This document shows, in pieces, positions 1 to 8,391 of a stretch of DNA of 64,000 nucleotides (positions are counted from its first letter, which is position 1; every line of letters starts with the position of its first letter). The notes beneath the pieces are model-generated. The model made no database searches and was not told the DNA's origin. It was given only the letters and a program-made list of their open reading frames with translations. The DNA is from Croceicoccus sediminis (lineage in GTDB: Bacteria; Pseudomonadota; Alphaproteobacteria; Sphingomonadales; Sphingomonadaceae). Location: assembly GCF_007570835.1 (NCBI RefSeq), contig NZ_SUNC01000003.1, positions 124,001 to 188,000 on the forward strand, read 5' to 3'. A program made the translations under genes and the position numbers.

Positions 1-899
1 GCGGTGAGCATGATCGTGGGTTCGGACCCGATGCTGGCATAGCTGCGGATCCGGGCGCGCGGTTTCAGCCCCGCGCTTTTGCCGAATTCCTCGGACCCGA
101 CGAGGACCATGCCGGACCCGTCGACGATGCCCGAACTGTTGCCGCCGTGGTGGACGTAGTTCAATTTTTCGACTTCGGGATAGCGGTCCTTGACCACGGC
201 TTCGAACCCGGCCTTCCCAAACCCTTCAAATGCAGGCTTCAGCTTGGCCAGCTGGTCCAGCGTGGTGCCGGGTCGAACGGCCTCGTCATGGTCGAGCAGG
301 ACGTCGCCAAGAACGTCGCGCACGGGCACGATGGAACGGTCGAAACGGCCTTCTTCCCAGCTTTCCGCCGCGCGGCGCTGGCTCTCTATCGCGTAGTTGT
401 CGACATCCTCGCGGGTATAGCCGTCAAGCGTTGCGATCAGGTCCGCGCCGATGCCTTGCGGGGCATAGTGATTGTCGATCGTGATCGCCGGATCGGCGAC
501 CCACGGTCCGCTGTCGTGGCCCAGCTTCGTCCGGCTCATCGCCTCGACACCGCCGCCGATGCCGCCCTTGATCATGCCGGCCATCACTTGCGCCGCGATC
601 AGGTTCACCGAATCGAGGCCCGATGCACAGAACCGGTTGACCTGCTGGCCCGCCACGGTCTGCGCATAGTCGGCATTGAGAACCGCCGCGCGCGCCAGCA
701 CGCCGCCCTGTTCACCCACCGGCTGCGCGCTGCCCAGAATGACATCGTCGAGCAGCGCGGTATCGAGTTCGTTACGTTCGCGAAGCGCCTTCAGGAGCTG
801 CGTCGCCAGCTCGACCGATGTCACTTCGTGAAGGGAGCCGTCCGCGCGGCCGCGCCCACGGGGCGTGCGGACGTGATCGTAGATTAAAGCCTCTGTCAT
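1..899 (-). CDS. Thiolase (acetyl-CoA C-acyltransferase), 3' end cut by window edge
   Basis: The reading frame stays open from an ATG at 897-899 to the window edge, giving 299 residues of N-terminal and central thiolase. The nucleophilic cysteine is C91 in NRFCASGL, and the protein begins MTEALIYDHVRTPRGRG as thiolases do. A Shine-Dalgarno AGGA lies six bases before the ATG. The C-terminal part, with the second cysteine (CxG motif) and the GHP histidine, lies outside the window. Thiolases of this class cleave 3-oxoacyl-CoA to acetyl-CoA plus a shortened acyl-CoA in beta-oxidation, in the cytoplasm. The gene is divergent from the SDR gene at 1230 across a 330-base promoter region, so the two may be co-regulated. 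The family is clear; the substrate is not. Confidence 0.93.
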   Translation of the reverse strand, partial: MTEALIYDHVRTPRGRGRADGSLHEVTSVELATQLLKALRERNELDTALLDDVILGSAQPVGEQGGVLARAAVLNADYAQTVAGQQVNRFCASGLDSVNLIAAQVMAGMIKGGIGGGVEAMSRTKLGHDSGPWVADPAITIDNHYAPQGIGADLIATLDGYTREDVDNYAIESQRRAAESWEEGRFDRSIVPVRDVLGDVLLDHDEAVRPGTTLDQLAKLKPAFEGFGKAGFEAVVKDRYPEVEKLNYVHHGGNSSGIVDGSGMVLVGSEEFGKSAGLKPRARIRSYASIGSEPTIMLT

Positions 900-1229
900 C
901 CTGCATCCTGCTTTTGCAATTCGTGGCCGCTGCCATCGATCGGAAACCATGCCTTGCGACTGGTAATTATTGACATGCCTATTAAAAGGCATATCGTCAA
1001 CCACATTACGTACGCAACCGAAGTTCGGCCGGCTTGCCATTTCCGACAGGTTCGATGAAATTCCGATCCGGCAGGGGTTGCCCAGGCCGAGAGCGCGATT
1101 TTGTCGGCGGCGGGCCGGACAACAGGCGATCGGGGGGATGATTTGATGGACGGCGCCGAATTTCCCGCGCGCTATCCCGCCTTCTGAATGCCTGCCATTT
1201 TCAAGATAAAGACAACGGAGAGTTCCATA
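900..1229. promoter_or_regulatory. Divergent promoter region with inverted repeat
   Basis: This is the gap between the divergent thiolase and SDR genes. It contains an inverted repeat, ATGCCT (975-980) and AGGCAT (987-992) around ATTAAA. The flanks TTGAC on the left and GTCAA on the right extend the symmetry with an offset. The TTGACA at the left edge could serve as a -35 box, so a repressor bound here would block transcription. I see no gene in the region. Confidence 0.4.
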
Positions 1230-2036
1230 ATGGCCGACACCGCCGACAAACCCAACACCCTGGATATCGCCGACCTGTTTTCGCTGACCGGCAAGGTCGC
1301 GCTGGTCACCGGCGGTGCGCGCGGTCTGGGCAAGATGATCGCCGCCGGTTTGCTGCAGGCCGGGGCGAAGGTCTACATCACCTCGCGCAAGGAAGAAGAC
1401 GTTCGCGCGGCGGCCGAGGAATTGAGCGCGCTGGGCCAATGCGAAGCCCTGCCCGGTGACGCCGGGAGCCCGGAGGGTATCGCCGCACTGGGCGCGCTTT
1501 TCCGCGAGAAGGGTGAAAAGGCGCTGCACATCCTGGTCAACAACGCAGGCCGCACGTGGGGCGGACCGTTCGAAACTTTCCCCGACAAAGGATGGCCCGG
1601 GGTGATGGCAGTCAATGTCCAGGGGCCGTTTCGCATGATCCAGGAATTTCTTCCCGAGCTGGAAGCGGCAGGCAGTAATGGTGATCCCTCGCGCGTGATC
1701 AACATCGGGTCCTACGCGGGCACGGCGGTCAACGATCTCACCGCTTACAGCTATGGCGCCAGCAAGGCCGCCATCCATTTCCTGGGCGGCCAGCTCGCCT
1801 CCGATCTGCGTTCGCACAATATCAACGTCAACACCGTCGCACCGGGCTATTTCCCGTCCGACATGACGGCACATCTGCTCGACGGATCGGATGCTCTTGC
1901 AAGCAAGGTCCCCATGCGCCGAGTGGGCAAGGCGGACGATATCGCAGGGGCAATCATCTACCTGTCGAGCCGGGCCGGCGCCTATCTTACGGGCATCGTT
2001 CTGCCGGTCGACGGAGGGCTTGCGGGAACGCGCTGA
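1230..2036 (+). CDS. SDR family NAD(P)-dependent oxidoreductase
   Basis: This is a classical short-chain dehydrogenase of 268 residues. The nucleotide-binding motif VTGGARGLG lies near residue 28, NNAG near the middle, and the catalytic Ser, Tyr and Lys in the GSYAG and YSYGASK motifs. It ends in the usual GIVLPVDGGL. I chose the ATG at 1230 because GGAG at 1217-1220 is nine bases upstream; an in-frame ATG at 1188 has no such site and would add 14 atypical residues. The enzyme should oxidise or reduce a hydroxyl/ketone or hydroxyacyl-CoA in the cytoplasm. Its divergence from a thiolase suggests a role in side-chain or ring beta-oxidation. The substrate cannot be read from the sequence. Confidence 0.9.
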   Translation: MADTADKPNTLDIADLFSLTGKVALVTGGARGLGKMIAAGLLQAGAKVYITSRKEEDVRAAAEELSALGQCEALPGDAGSPEGIAALGALFREKGEKALHILVNNAGRTWGGPFETFPDKGWPGVMAVNVQGPFRMIQEFLPELEAAGSNGDPSRVINIGSYAGTAVNDLTAYSYGASKAAIHFLGGQLASDLRSHNINVNTVAPGYFPSDMTAHLLDGSDALASKVPMRRVGKADDIAGAIIYLSSRAGAYLTGIVLPVDGGLAGTR

Positions 2037-2042
2037 ACCAAA

Positions 2043-2076
2043 GGCGTGACGCGGCCTTGGTTCGCCACGTCACGCC
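2043..2076. terminator. Hairpin between convergent genes
   Basis: GGCGTGACG (2043-2051) and CGTCACGCC (2068-2076) form a nine-base-pair stem with a 16-base loop in the 58-base gap between the convergent SDR and MDR genes. No clear T tract follows, so the terminator role is inferred from position only. Confidence 0.4.
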
Positions 2077-2094
2077 AGGTTCGAGCCGCGCGGA

Positions 2095-3066
2095 TTAGAT
2101 CTTGATGATGTGCCTGCCCATGATTTCGCCGCCCAGCCGAGCGATCAGCTGAGGAGTCTCGTCAAAGGTGTACTGCCCTTCGATCGGCACCGAGATCTTC
2201 CCGCTCGTGACCAGTTCATCCAGGTCCTTGATCGCCTGCTCCCGCTCTGCCGCCGTGCGATTGGGAAGCGCGGCACCGATCACGGAATAAGTCCGCCCGA
2301 TCATGTCGAGCGGGTTCAGGGTTGGAAAACCGGCCGAGATTCCGATGAGCGCGAGCCTGCCCTTGAAAGCAATGCCCTCAACCGCCTGATCGCTCGGCTC
2401 GCCGCCGACAGGGTCGAAGATCAGGTCCGCCCCGTGACCGTCGGTCAGTTCGCGGACCGCCTGGCCGACGTGGACCTGCGTGGGATCGATAACCTCGTCA
2501 GCGCCCAGCTTTCGGCAGAAGTCAGCCTTGGCATCCCCGCGAGCGGTTGCAATCACGCGCGCGCCCAGCGCCTTGCCCAGTTCGATCGCAGCCGATCCGC
2601 TGGCCCCGGACCCGCCAAGGACCAGCAGCGCTTCACCGGCCGCAAGCTGGCCCCGGCTGACGAGACCGACATAGGCGGTGTGGTACGGAACGACGAAGCC
2701 TGCGGCCTGCGCATCGTCGAGCGCGTCGGGCACGGGGAACGTGTCGAATTCGCGCGCAACCGCATATTCGGCCAGCGCGCCCGCCTGGTTCTTGTACATC
2801 GTGCGCGCCATGACGCGCGTGCCCGGAGAAAACGCGCTGTCGGGCCCGGTTGAATCAATCGTGCCCGAAAAGGAATGTCCCGGAATGGCGGGGCATGCGC
2901 TGACGAAGGGATAGCGGCCCTGCACCGACATCATATCGGGCAGGCCCAATCCCACGGCGCTGACCTTGATCACGACCTCGCCCGGCCCCGGAACCGGTTT
3001 TTCCATGTCCTTCAGTTCCAGAACATCAAGCGGTTCGCCGAACTTGTCGGCCTGCCATGCAAACAT
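2095..3066 (-). CDS. MDR-family NADPH:quinone oxidoreductase-like protein
   Basis: This is a medium-chain dehydrogenase/reductase of 323 residues. An N-terminal GroES-like fold (PGPGEVVIKVSAVGL, then the PAIPGHSFSG motif) is followed by a Rossmann domain with LVLGGSGASGSAAIELGK near residue 150. The zinc ligands of alcohol dehydrogenases are missing, which places it with zinc-independent quinone, enone or acyl-CoA reductases. GGGAG eight bases before the ATG supports the start. It probably reduces an activated double bond or quinone with NADPH in the cytoplasm. It is separated from the amidohydrolase gene behind it by 136 bases, so it may have its own promoter. The exact substrate is unknown. 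Confidence 0.85.
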   Translation of the reverse strand: MFAWQADKFGEPLDVLELKDMEKPVPGPGEVVIKVSAVGLGLPDMMSVQGRYPFVSACPAIPGHSFSGTIDSTGPDSAFSPGTRVMARTMYKNQAGALAEYAVAREFDTFPVPDALDDAQAAGFVVPYHTAYVGLVSRGQLAAGEALLVLGGSGASGSAAIELGKALGARVIATARGDAKADFCRKLGADEVIDPTQVHVGQAVRELTDGHGADLIFDPVGGEPSDQAVEGIAFKGRLALIGISAGFPTLNPLDMIGRTYSVIGAALPNRTAAEREQAIKDLDELVTSGKISVPIEGQYTFDETPQLIARLGGEIMGRHIIKI

Positions 3067-3202
3067 CTCTCACTCCCTGAATTCTATCGGAGCATCGTTG
3101 TATTGACACGGGCGTTAAATATCCAGCCCAGCGATGCCCTCGAAAGCGCCATTTTATTTGTGTCAGCCGGAGCTCGGTGCGCGGCCCGTCAGGGCAGGCG
3201 AA

Positions 3203-4279
3203 CTATGCCAGCCGAGGGAACAGGGCGAGCGCGTTGTCCCGCTCGATCGCGCGCAGCGCCGTGGGCTCCGGAACAAGGTTCGACAGCGCCGCCACGGATG
3301 GGGCGATCGGTATATAAGGCGTGTCGGAACCGAGCAGGATCTGTGACAGCGGCAGCGCCGCGCGCATGGCGGCAAAGGCCGGTTCGTTATATACGAGCGC
3401 GGTATCGAAGAAGTACGACTTGAGCATTTCCAGCGCGCCTTGCGGAACGCGTTCCGCCAGTTCCGGCTTTACGCGGACGACCGCGGCAAGGCGATCGAGG
3501 ATCATGAGCATGGCGCCGCCGCCGTGCGTGAATATCAGGCGAATGTCGGGAAACTGCGCCCCTGCCCCGCTATAGATCCAGTTCGTGATCGCCCGCGCCG
3601 TATCGAACGGATATTCGAGCAGCGCAGGTGGGCTGACCATGTTCATTTCCTGGCAGCACGCCGGGGTCGCGGGGTGGACGAAGACGACCGCCTTGCGCCG
3701 GTTCAGCTCTTCATAAAGTGGCCAGTAGGACGGCTCTCCCAGCCATTTGTCCTCGTCACTCGTCCGCATGACGAAGCCGTCGGCCTTCAGCACGTCCAGC
3801 GCATAGGCCGCTTCGGCAAGCGAACCATCGACATCGGGAAGCGGCAGGCTGGCGAAATGCCCGAAACGGCCGGGATGGTCCGCTTGTGCCTGCGCGGCAA
3901 ATTCGTTGCAGTGCCGGCACAGCGAGCGCGAGCCCTCCTTCGTCTCGGACCACGGACCGGGGCTGTTCAACGACAACATGGCCGTGGCAACACCGGCCTC
4001 GTCCATCGCGGCAAGGCTCTTTTCAACCGTCCACTCCAGCACGTGCGAATTGTTCATGCCGGAAATCTCGCGCATGAACTTTGGGCGCGTCTCCTCTACC
4101 GAACGCGGCGTCATGAAATGATGGTGCACGTCGATGCGGTGGGGCGAAGCATCGGCCGTGGGTTGCCCCTGCGCCTTGGCAACCGGGCTCAAAGCCGCCG
4201 CGCCGAGCGCCGCAGAACCGCCAAGGAAATCGCGCCGATGGATCGACGAACGTGGATCGCTCGTAAGCTTGTTTGCCAT
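3203..4279 (-). CDS. Tat-exported amidohydrolase (ACMSD-like metal-dependent hydrolase/decarboxylase)
   Basis: The protein has 358 residues. The N terminus holds a twin-arginine signal, HRRDFLGG, followed by an alanine-rich hydrophobic stretch and a likely cleavage after AKAQ, so it should act in the periplasm, which is unusual for this family. The mature part is an amidohydrolase_2 TIM barrel: metal-binding HHH in IDVHHHF, a histidine in VFVHP, another in IFTHGGG and the catalytic aspartate in LLGSDTPY. Relatives include aminocarboxymuconate-semialdehyde decarboxylase and related ring-acid decarboxylases or hydrolases. A GAGG lies upstream of the ATG. It is followed on the same strand by an MDR gene. 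The reaction, hydrolysis or decarboxylation, cannot be decided from the sequence. Confidence 0.88.
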   Translation of the reverse strand: MANKLTSDPRSSIHRRDFLGGSAALGAAALSPVAKAQGQPTADASPHRIDVHHHFMTPRSVEETRPKFMREISGMNNSHVLEWTVEKSLAAMDEAGVATAMLSLNSPGPWSETKEGSRSLCRHCNEFAAQAQADHPGRFGHFASLPLPDVDGSLAEAAYALDVLKADGFVMRTSDEDKWLGEPSYWPLYEELNRRKAVVFVHPATPACCQEMNMVSPPALLEYPFDTARAITNWIYSGAGAQFPDIRLIFTHGGGAMLMILDRLAAVVRVKPELAERVPQGALEMLKSYFFDTALVYNEPAFAAMRAALPLSQILLGSDTPYIPIAPSVAALSNLVPEPTALRAIERDNALALFPRLA

Positions 4280-4344
4280 TTCTGGTCCTCACCCTTGCAC
4301 GATTGAGCGTGCAGAACCCCACCGCTCATCGCCGTTAGTAAGGC

Positions 4345-4372
4345 AATGTAGAGTAATTTAGGGGGTCGTCAA
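4345..4372 (-). promoter_or_regulatory. Probable sigma70-type promoter of the amidohydrolase gene
   Basis: Read on the minus strand, TTGACG (4367-4372) and TACATT (4345-4350) are 16 bases apart and about 65 bases before the amidohydrolase ATG. The boxes are close to the -35/-10 consensus; the assignment is by eye only. Confidence 0.4.
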
Positions 4373-4452
4373 ATCAGCAGTGCAGCAACGCGGCCCGACA
4401 TTGCGGGATCGCCTCGCTGCCCTGGATGCGCTGTGGTCGCCGACCCGCTCGG

Positions 4453-5244
4453 TTACCGCGAGCCGGATTTCGCCGGGTCAGCAGCGCCTTCGATCTGGCG
4501 ATCACGCTCTATGCCCAGGATGAAGAGGGACATCCCCTCTTCGAAAAAGCGATCGGCATTGAGCTGTAGAGGGGCGACTTTGCCGAAGACGATATTCTCC
4601 GTCCGGCTAGGGTCCAGGCTCGCCAGCTTGTCTTCAAGGAACTGGCGGTGGTCGGCAGGTAGCAGCGCGTGCGTTGCCTGATGCGCGGTGCTCATCACGA
4701 ATTCGTGGATGAGCTGCGAGTGAATACCCGTGCGTTCCGCCGAAAGCCCCGCCAGACGGATCGCACCGACGAAGCGGTCGAGCATTTCGGCACCATAATC
4801 CCGGTCCCCGAACGCGGTCAGCTGGAAGACGCGGAACTGGTGGTTCATAACGAGATAGGCGGAGATGCCCGGATAGGCCACGAGATGGTCGAAAAAGGCC
4901 TTGGCCGCGTTGCGAACGTCCTGCTCCCAGTCGTCGGTCGTGGCCGGCCACTTCCTGATCATGCTCTTGTAGAACAGGTTCATGACGCCCGAAGTGAGCC
5001 AGTCGCGGCCACCGACATAATAATGGATCAGCGCAGGCGTAACGCCCATCGACTTGGCGACGGCGACGATCGACAGGTCCTGCAAGGCAACCGTCTTCGC
5101 CATCTTGAGCGCGGCTTGAAGGATGCTGCGCCGGCTGACCCCACCCTGTTCGCTGGCGGCTGGACGTCCCGGACGGCGGCCCGACCCGCGCGCCGGAGCC
5201 CGGTGCGGCTTGTCATCGACAGCCTTGGTGGTCTTGCTACTCAC
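4453..5244 (-). CDS. TetR/AcrR family transcriptional regulator (paralogue of the one at 58996)
   Basis: This 263-residue regulator starts at a GTG. A basic disordered N-terminal tail (RAPARGSGRRPGRPAA) is followed by a TetR helix-turn-helix, roughly residues 38-85, containing LSIVAVAKSMGVTPALIHYY, and then an all-helical ligand domain. It has the same length and start-codon context as the TetR protein at 58996-59787, and long blocks such as FQLTAFGDRDYGAEML are identical, so the two are recent paralogues. The promoter regions are also alike. It lies between the amidohydrolase and the MDR/NmrA pair and probably represses this catabolic block until an effector binds. The effector and operator are unknown. 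Confidence 0.92.
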   Translation of the reverse strand: MSSKTTKAVDDKPHRAPARGSGRRPGRPAASEQGGVSRRSILQAALKMAKTVALQDLSIVAVAKSMGVTPALIHYYVGGRDWLTSGVMNLFYKSMIRKWPATTDDWEQDVRNAAKAFFDHLVAYPGISAYLVMNHQFRVFQLTAFGDRDYGAEMLDRFVGAIRLAGLSAERTGIHSQLIHEFVMSTAHQATHALLPADHRQFLEDKLASLDPSRTENIVFGKVAPLQLNADRFFEEGMSLFILGIERDRQIEGAADPAKSGSR

Positions 5245-5303
5245 GCCCCAATCCTCAAATCGACAAAGCCGCGGCGCGGCCCCCTGAAACCATACCGGTT
5301 ACC

Positions 5304-5336
5304 AACTCTGTGTCAGACTGACGACGCCCGTGTAAA
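5304..5336 (-). promoter_or_regulatory. Conserved promoter/operator block in front of the first TetR gene
   Basis: Read on the minus strand, TTTACA, a 12-base spacer and GTCTGACA are followed by CAGAGTT. The same elements at the same spacing occur before the second TetR gene (59842-59875). The shared block, about 60 bases from the start codon, is probably the promoter and possibly the autoregulatory operator. The rest of the 241-base gap (5245-5485) holds no gene I can support. Confidence 0.45.
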
Positions 5337-5485
5337 GGCTGTCGTCGCAACTGAACTCAGGAGTATGCCCCGGCCAGTCCAAGGCGGGCGGGGAAGTCGG
5401 CGGCAGCATTCCCGCGCCGATGATCGATCGGCCAGTCTCCGCTACCGACGACATCACATCGCCGAACGAGGGATAGGGTTCATCG

Positions 5486-6484
5486 TCAGCGAACGACCAG
5501 TACGGCCCGTGCCCATGACGACGAATTGTATTTCATCGCCTCATCGATCTGGTCGAGGGGAAATTCCTTACCGATCTTGGTCCGCAGAAGCGGATCGTCG
5601 ACCAGGGCTTCGACTTCGCGGGTCGCGGCATCGAGCTTTTCGGGATCGAGAACCGTCTCCGTCTCCAGGAGGGAGAAGCGCTTTATCGTGAGGTTTTTCT
5701 CCACGACATGCATCGTCGAAAAGGTCGTCGGCGCCAATGCGTTCATGATGCCTGCGACATAGATCGTACCGCCATTCGGCAGGGCCGGGATCATGTCACC
5801 GATCAGTTCTCCACCAACGGCGTCGAACACGGCGGTCGCGTCAAGGCGCGCGGCCAGATCCTGCAATTTCTGCGGAAAATCGGCTTCGGTCGTCAGCAGG
5901 ACATTCTCGATGCCCCGGCCCACGAGATCGTCGCGCGATGCCTCCGACCGGACGAGGAAGATCGCCGGCACGCCCAGACGGCGCGTCAGCGATGCAGCGA
6001 TCAGTCCGGTCGCGCCGGAGCCTGCCGTGACGATGATGCCGCGATGCCCCTCGGCCTTGGCCTGCACCAGGAAGGAGAGGATGGTCATGATATGCGCGAA
6101 GGAGCCGGAATAGTCCCGCGCCTGCAGGTCGTCGGGCAGGATGAGGCAGCTTTCGTAGCGCACCTGCGCTCTTTCGCACCACACGCCGGTGGTTTCCGCA
6201 CTTGGCTTCAGCGCCTTGCAGATCGCCACCTTGCGGCCGAGATAGCGTTCCGGAACCCCCTCCCCGATCGCAGCGATCGTGCCTGCGCCATTCGTGCCGT
6301 AGATGTCGTGCAAGGCGGTTGCCCACGTGCCGTTGGGCAAGGGATGCGTGAGGAAGAACTTGTCCCCGTGCATGATGCTGGCCGCCTCCATGTCCACCAG
6401 GACATGCCCCGCGGCAGGCTCGGTCAAGGTCGGGACCTCCCGCACTTCGAGCGAGCGATCGTCGGTATAGCAGATTGCTTTCAT
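5486..6484 (-). CDS. MDR-family zinc-independent oxidoreductase
   Basis: This is a 332-residue medium-chain dehydrogenase/reductase. The N-terminal GroES-like domain (MKAICYTDDRSLEVREVP, later YGTNGAGTIAAIGEGV) precedes a Rossmann domain with IIVTAGSGATGLIAASLTRR near residue 165. It ends in IDEAMKYNSSSWARAVLVV, a typical MDR terminus. I start it at the ATG at 6482-6484; the open frame continues upstream but that part overlaps the NmrA-like gene and is not protein-like. It lies ten bases behind the NmrA-like gene on the same strand, so the two are probably one operon. It likely reduces an enone or acyl-CoA double bond with NADPH. The substrate is unknown. Confidence 0.87.
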   Translation of the reverse strand: MKAICYTDDRSLEVREVPTLTEPAAGHVLVDMEAASIMHGDKFFLTHPLPNGTWATALHDIYGTNGAGTIAAIGEGVPERYLGRKVAICKALKPSAETTGVWCERAQVRYESCLILPDDLQARDYSGSFAHIMTILSFLVQAKAEGHRGIIVTAGSGATGLIAASLTRRLGVPAIFLVRSEASRDDLVGRGIENVLLTTEADFPQKLQDLAARLDATAVFDAVGGELIGDMIPALPNGGTIYVAGIMNALAPTTFSTMHVVEKNLTIKRFSLLETETVLDPEKLDAATREVEALVDDPLLRTKIGKEFPLDQIDEAMKYNSSSWARAVLVVR

Positions 6485-6494
6485 GATCTCGTCC

Positions 6495-7385
6495 TCAGGG
6501 CTGCCGACCGGCGGAGATGTCTTCGTAGGCCTTGCTCGCGAATTGCTCGAACGTCGTCGCGGGGCGTCCCAGCAGCCATTCCAGGGTGCGCGGATTGCCC
6601 ACGAAATCGTAATCCTTGTACCATGCCATGATCGACCGGATGATCTTCTCCTGGTGCGAGAAATCGGCATTGGGATCGCGCGTCGCCCACAGCGCGTCGA
6701 TCAGGTCCTGGGGCGTCTTCGCGACCGCCGTGACTTCGCGGCCAATCACACGGGACAGGATGTGGGCCATCGCGAGAGAGTCGATCTTGTCGGGGCCGGC
6801 CAGCTCGTATGTGGCAAAATAGTGCGCCGAGCCTTCGACCAGCACCTTGAGCGCAACATCGGTCAGGTCTTCGAGCGAGAGATAGCTGTGCTTGCGAGTG
6901 AGGTCTTCGTGGAAGGTCGGCAGGATACCCGCCTCGACCGCCGGGGCCACGTAGACTTCGGGCATCATGTAATCGCAGGGCCGCAGGGCCGTGAAATTGA
7001 GGCCTGCCTGAACCAGCGCCAGTTCGTGATCCAGCTTGTAGCGGTGCTGGATGATGTCGATGAAAGGCTGCAGCAGCGACAGGAGCACGACGTGCTTCGT
7101 GCCGACCTTCTTGGCGGCTTCTGCCATGGCGTAGCCCATCGCCTGTTCGCGCGGGTGGGCGCCCGGGCCGATATGGTAGACCGAATCGCAGCCGTCGAGC
7201 GCCTCGGCATAGACCTTGGGATCGCTGAGATCGCCGACGAAGACTTCCTTGGCGCCCAGCGCCAGCACTTCTTCATCGCGCCCCGGCGTGCCGCGCGCAC
7301 CGCGGACATCGAAGCCGGCGGCGGCAAGTTTGGGGATCAGGATCTTGCCCTGATGACCGTATGCAGCTGTGACCAGTACTTTCAT
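6495..7385 (-). CDS. NmrA-like NAD(P)-binding protein (atypical SDR)
   Basis: The 296-residue protein begins MKVLVTAAYGHQGK, the glycine-rich nucleotide-binding turn of atypical SDRs in the NmrA family. VFVGDLSD and the conserved YHIGPGAHP stretch follow. The classical YxxxK pair is not where a normal SDR has it, as is usual for NmrA-type proteins, which may be reductases or redox-sensing proteins. A GGGAG lies about eight bases before the ATG at 7383-7385; an in-frame start five codons earlier has no such site. It is first in a two-gene unit with the MDR gene at 5486. Its role in the surrounding catabolic block is inferred only from position. Confidence 0.82.
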   Translation of the reverse strand: MKVLVTAAYGHQGKILIPKLAAAGFDVRGARGTPGRDEEVLALGAKEVFVGDLSDPKVYAEALDGCDSVYHIGPGAHPREQAMGYAMAEAAKKVGTKHVVLLSLLQPFIDIIQHRYKLDHELALVQAGLNFTALRPCDYMMPEVYVAPAVEAGILPTFHEDLTRKHSYLSLEDLTDVALKVLVEGSAHYFATYELAGPDKIDSLAMAHILSRVIGREVTAVAKTPQDLIDALWATRDPNADFSHQEKIIRSIMAWYKDYDFVGNPRTLEWLLGRPATTFEQFASKAYEDISAGRQP

Positions 7386-7536
7386 CGTTCCGTCTCCCAA
7401 GATGGATTCATGCAGTTTGCCGAAACGCTTCGGCTTGCACAGTTTATTGTCACTAATGTTAATATTGGGCGCAACTCTTCGGCCCTAAAGGCGATCTCGA
7501 CCCGATTGCCTGTTGAGTGCAGGCAATCGGGCGCAA

Positions 7537-8391
7537 TCACTTCATTTCGAAATAGCCCGTCTTGCCCGACACGACATCGGGCTGTCCGTCGATATGGACC
7601 GGTCGGATCAGCGCCGCGGTCACTTCATGCGACAGGTGCAGCGCGAATTCGCGGGTGAACAGGCTCTTCCAGCGCTGCCGCGCAACGTTGGTCGTAAAGC
7701 CGCGAACCTCGCGGGGGCGCGCCATCAGATGCCTGGCCATGGCCCATGCCTGCTTCATCAGATCGTCGCGCGGCACGATGTCGGTCACCAGGCCCCAGTC
7801 CAGCGCCTGGTCCGCGGTGACCGGCTGCCCCAGGTACATCGCCTTGTTCGCACGTTTCATGCCCATGAGTTCCTGCAGGATCAGGAAATTGCCGTCCCCG
7901 GGAACGAGGCCCAGGGTGAAGTGCGGCTCAACGAAGGTGGTATCGGGCGTGCACAGCGTGATGTCGGCCAGCAGGGGACATTCGGCGTGAAAGCCCGGCC
8001 CGTTCATCGCGGCGATGACCGGAATGTTCACGCTCCAGATCATCTCCTCGACGATCTTGGTCCCGTCGATGTGGAACGTGTCGTAGATGATATCGGTGAA
8101 CGGCGGCGGGGCTTTGCCGTCGATCTCCTTGCCAACGCTGGTGTCGGGGTCGACCGACTTGACCCAGTGGTCGCCGGTTCCGGTCAGGATCATGACCTCG
8201 TTCTCGCGGTCTGCGCCGACGGCGCGGAACATCTGGGCGAAGGCACGATGCATTTCGAGACCGAACAGCGCCTCTGCACCGTTCGTATGCACCCGCACTT
8301 CGATGATGCCGTCCTCGCGCTTCATCTTGAAGAACTGGGACAGACGCTCGGAATAGCTTTCGAACGATTCATCCGGCAGGAACGTAGCCAT
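7537..8391 (-). CDS. Crotonase-superfamily hydrolase resembling 6-oxocamphor hydrolase
   Basis: This is a crotonase-fold protein of 284 residues. Instead of the two catalytic glutamates of enoyl-CoA hydratase it shows H135 (GFHAE), H157 and D166 (EPHFTLGLVPGDG). From memory, His122, His145 and Asp154 of the Rhodococcus 6-oxocamphor hydrolase occupy this pattern, with the same nine-residue His-Asp spacing. Blocks such as DRENEVMILTGTG and NIPVIAAMNGP also match that subgroup. Those enzymes cleave C-C bonds of cyclic beta-diketones by a retro-Claisen reaction without CoA. The ATG at 8389-8391 has GGAAGG upstream; the longer frame is rejected for lack of one. Neighbouring SDR, MDR and thiolase genes would fit degradation of an alicyclic or terpenoid ring. 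A plain enoyl-CoA hydratase is the alternative. Confidence 0.8.
   Translation of the reverse strand: MATFLPDESFESYSERLSQFFKMKREDGIIEVRVHTNGAEALFGLEMHRAFAQMFRAVGADRENEVMILTGTGDHWVKSVDPDTSVGKEIDGKAPPPFTDIIYDTFHIDGTKIVEEMIWSVNIPVIAAMNGPGFHAECPLLADITLCTPDTTFVEPHFTLGLVPGDGNFLILQELMGMKRANKAMYLGQPVTADQALDWGLVTDIVPRDDLMKQAWAMARHLMARPREVRGFTTNVARQRWKSLFTREFALHLSHEVTAALIRPVHIDGQPDVVSGKTGYFEMK

Noticed and set aside
4669-5691. 340-codon plus-strand frame
   Set aside because: It runs antisense across the well-supported TetR and MDR genes, has no ribosome-binding site, and its product is arginine-rich like a shadow frame.
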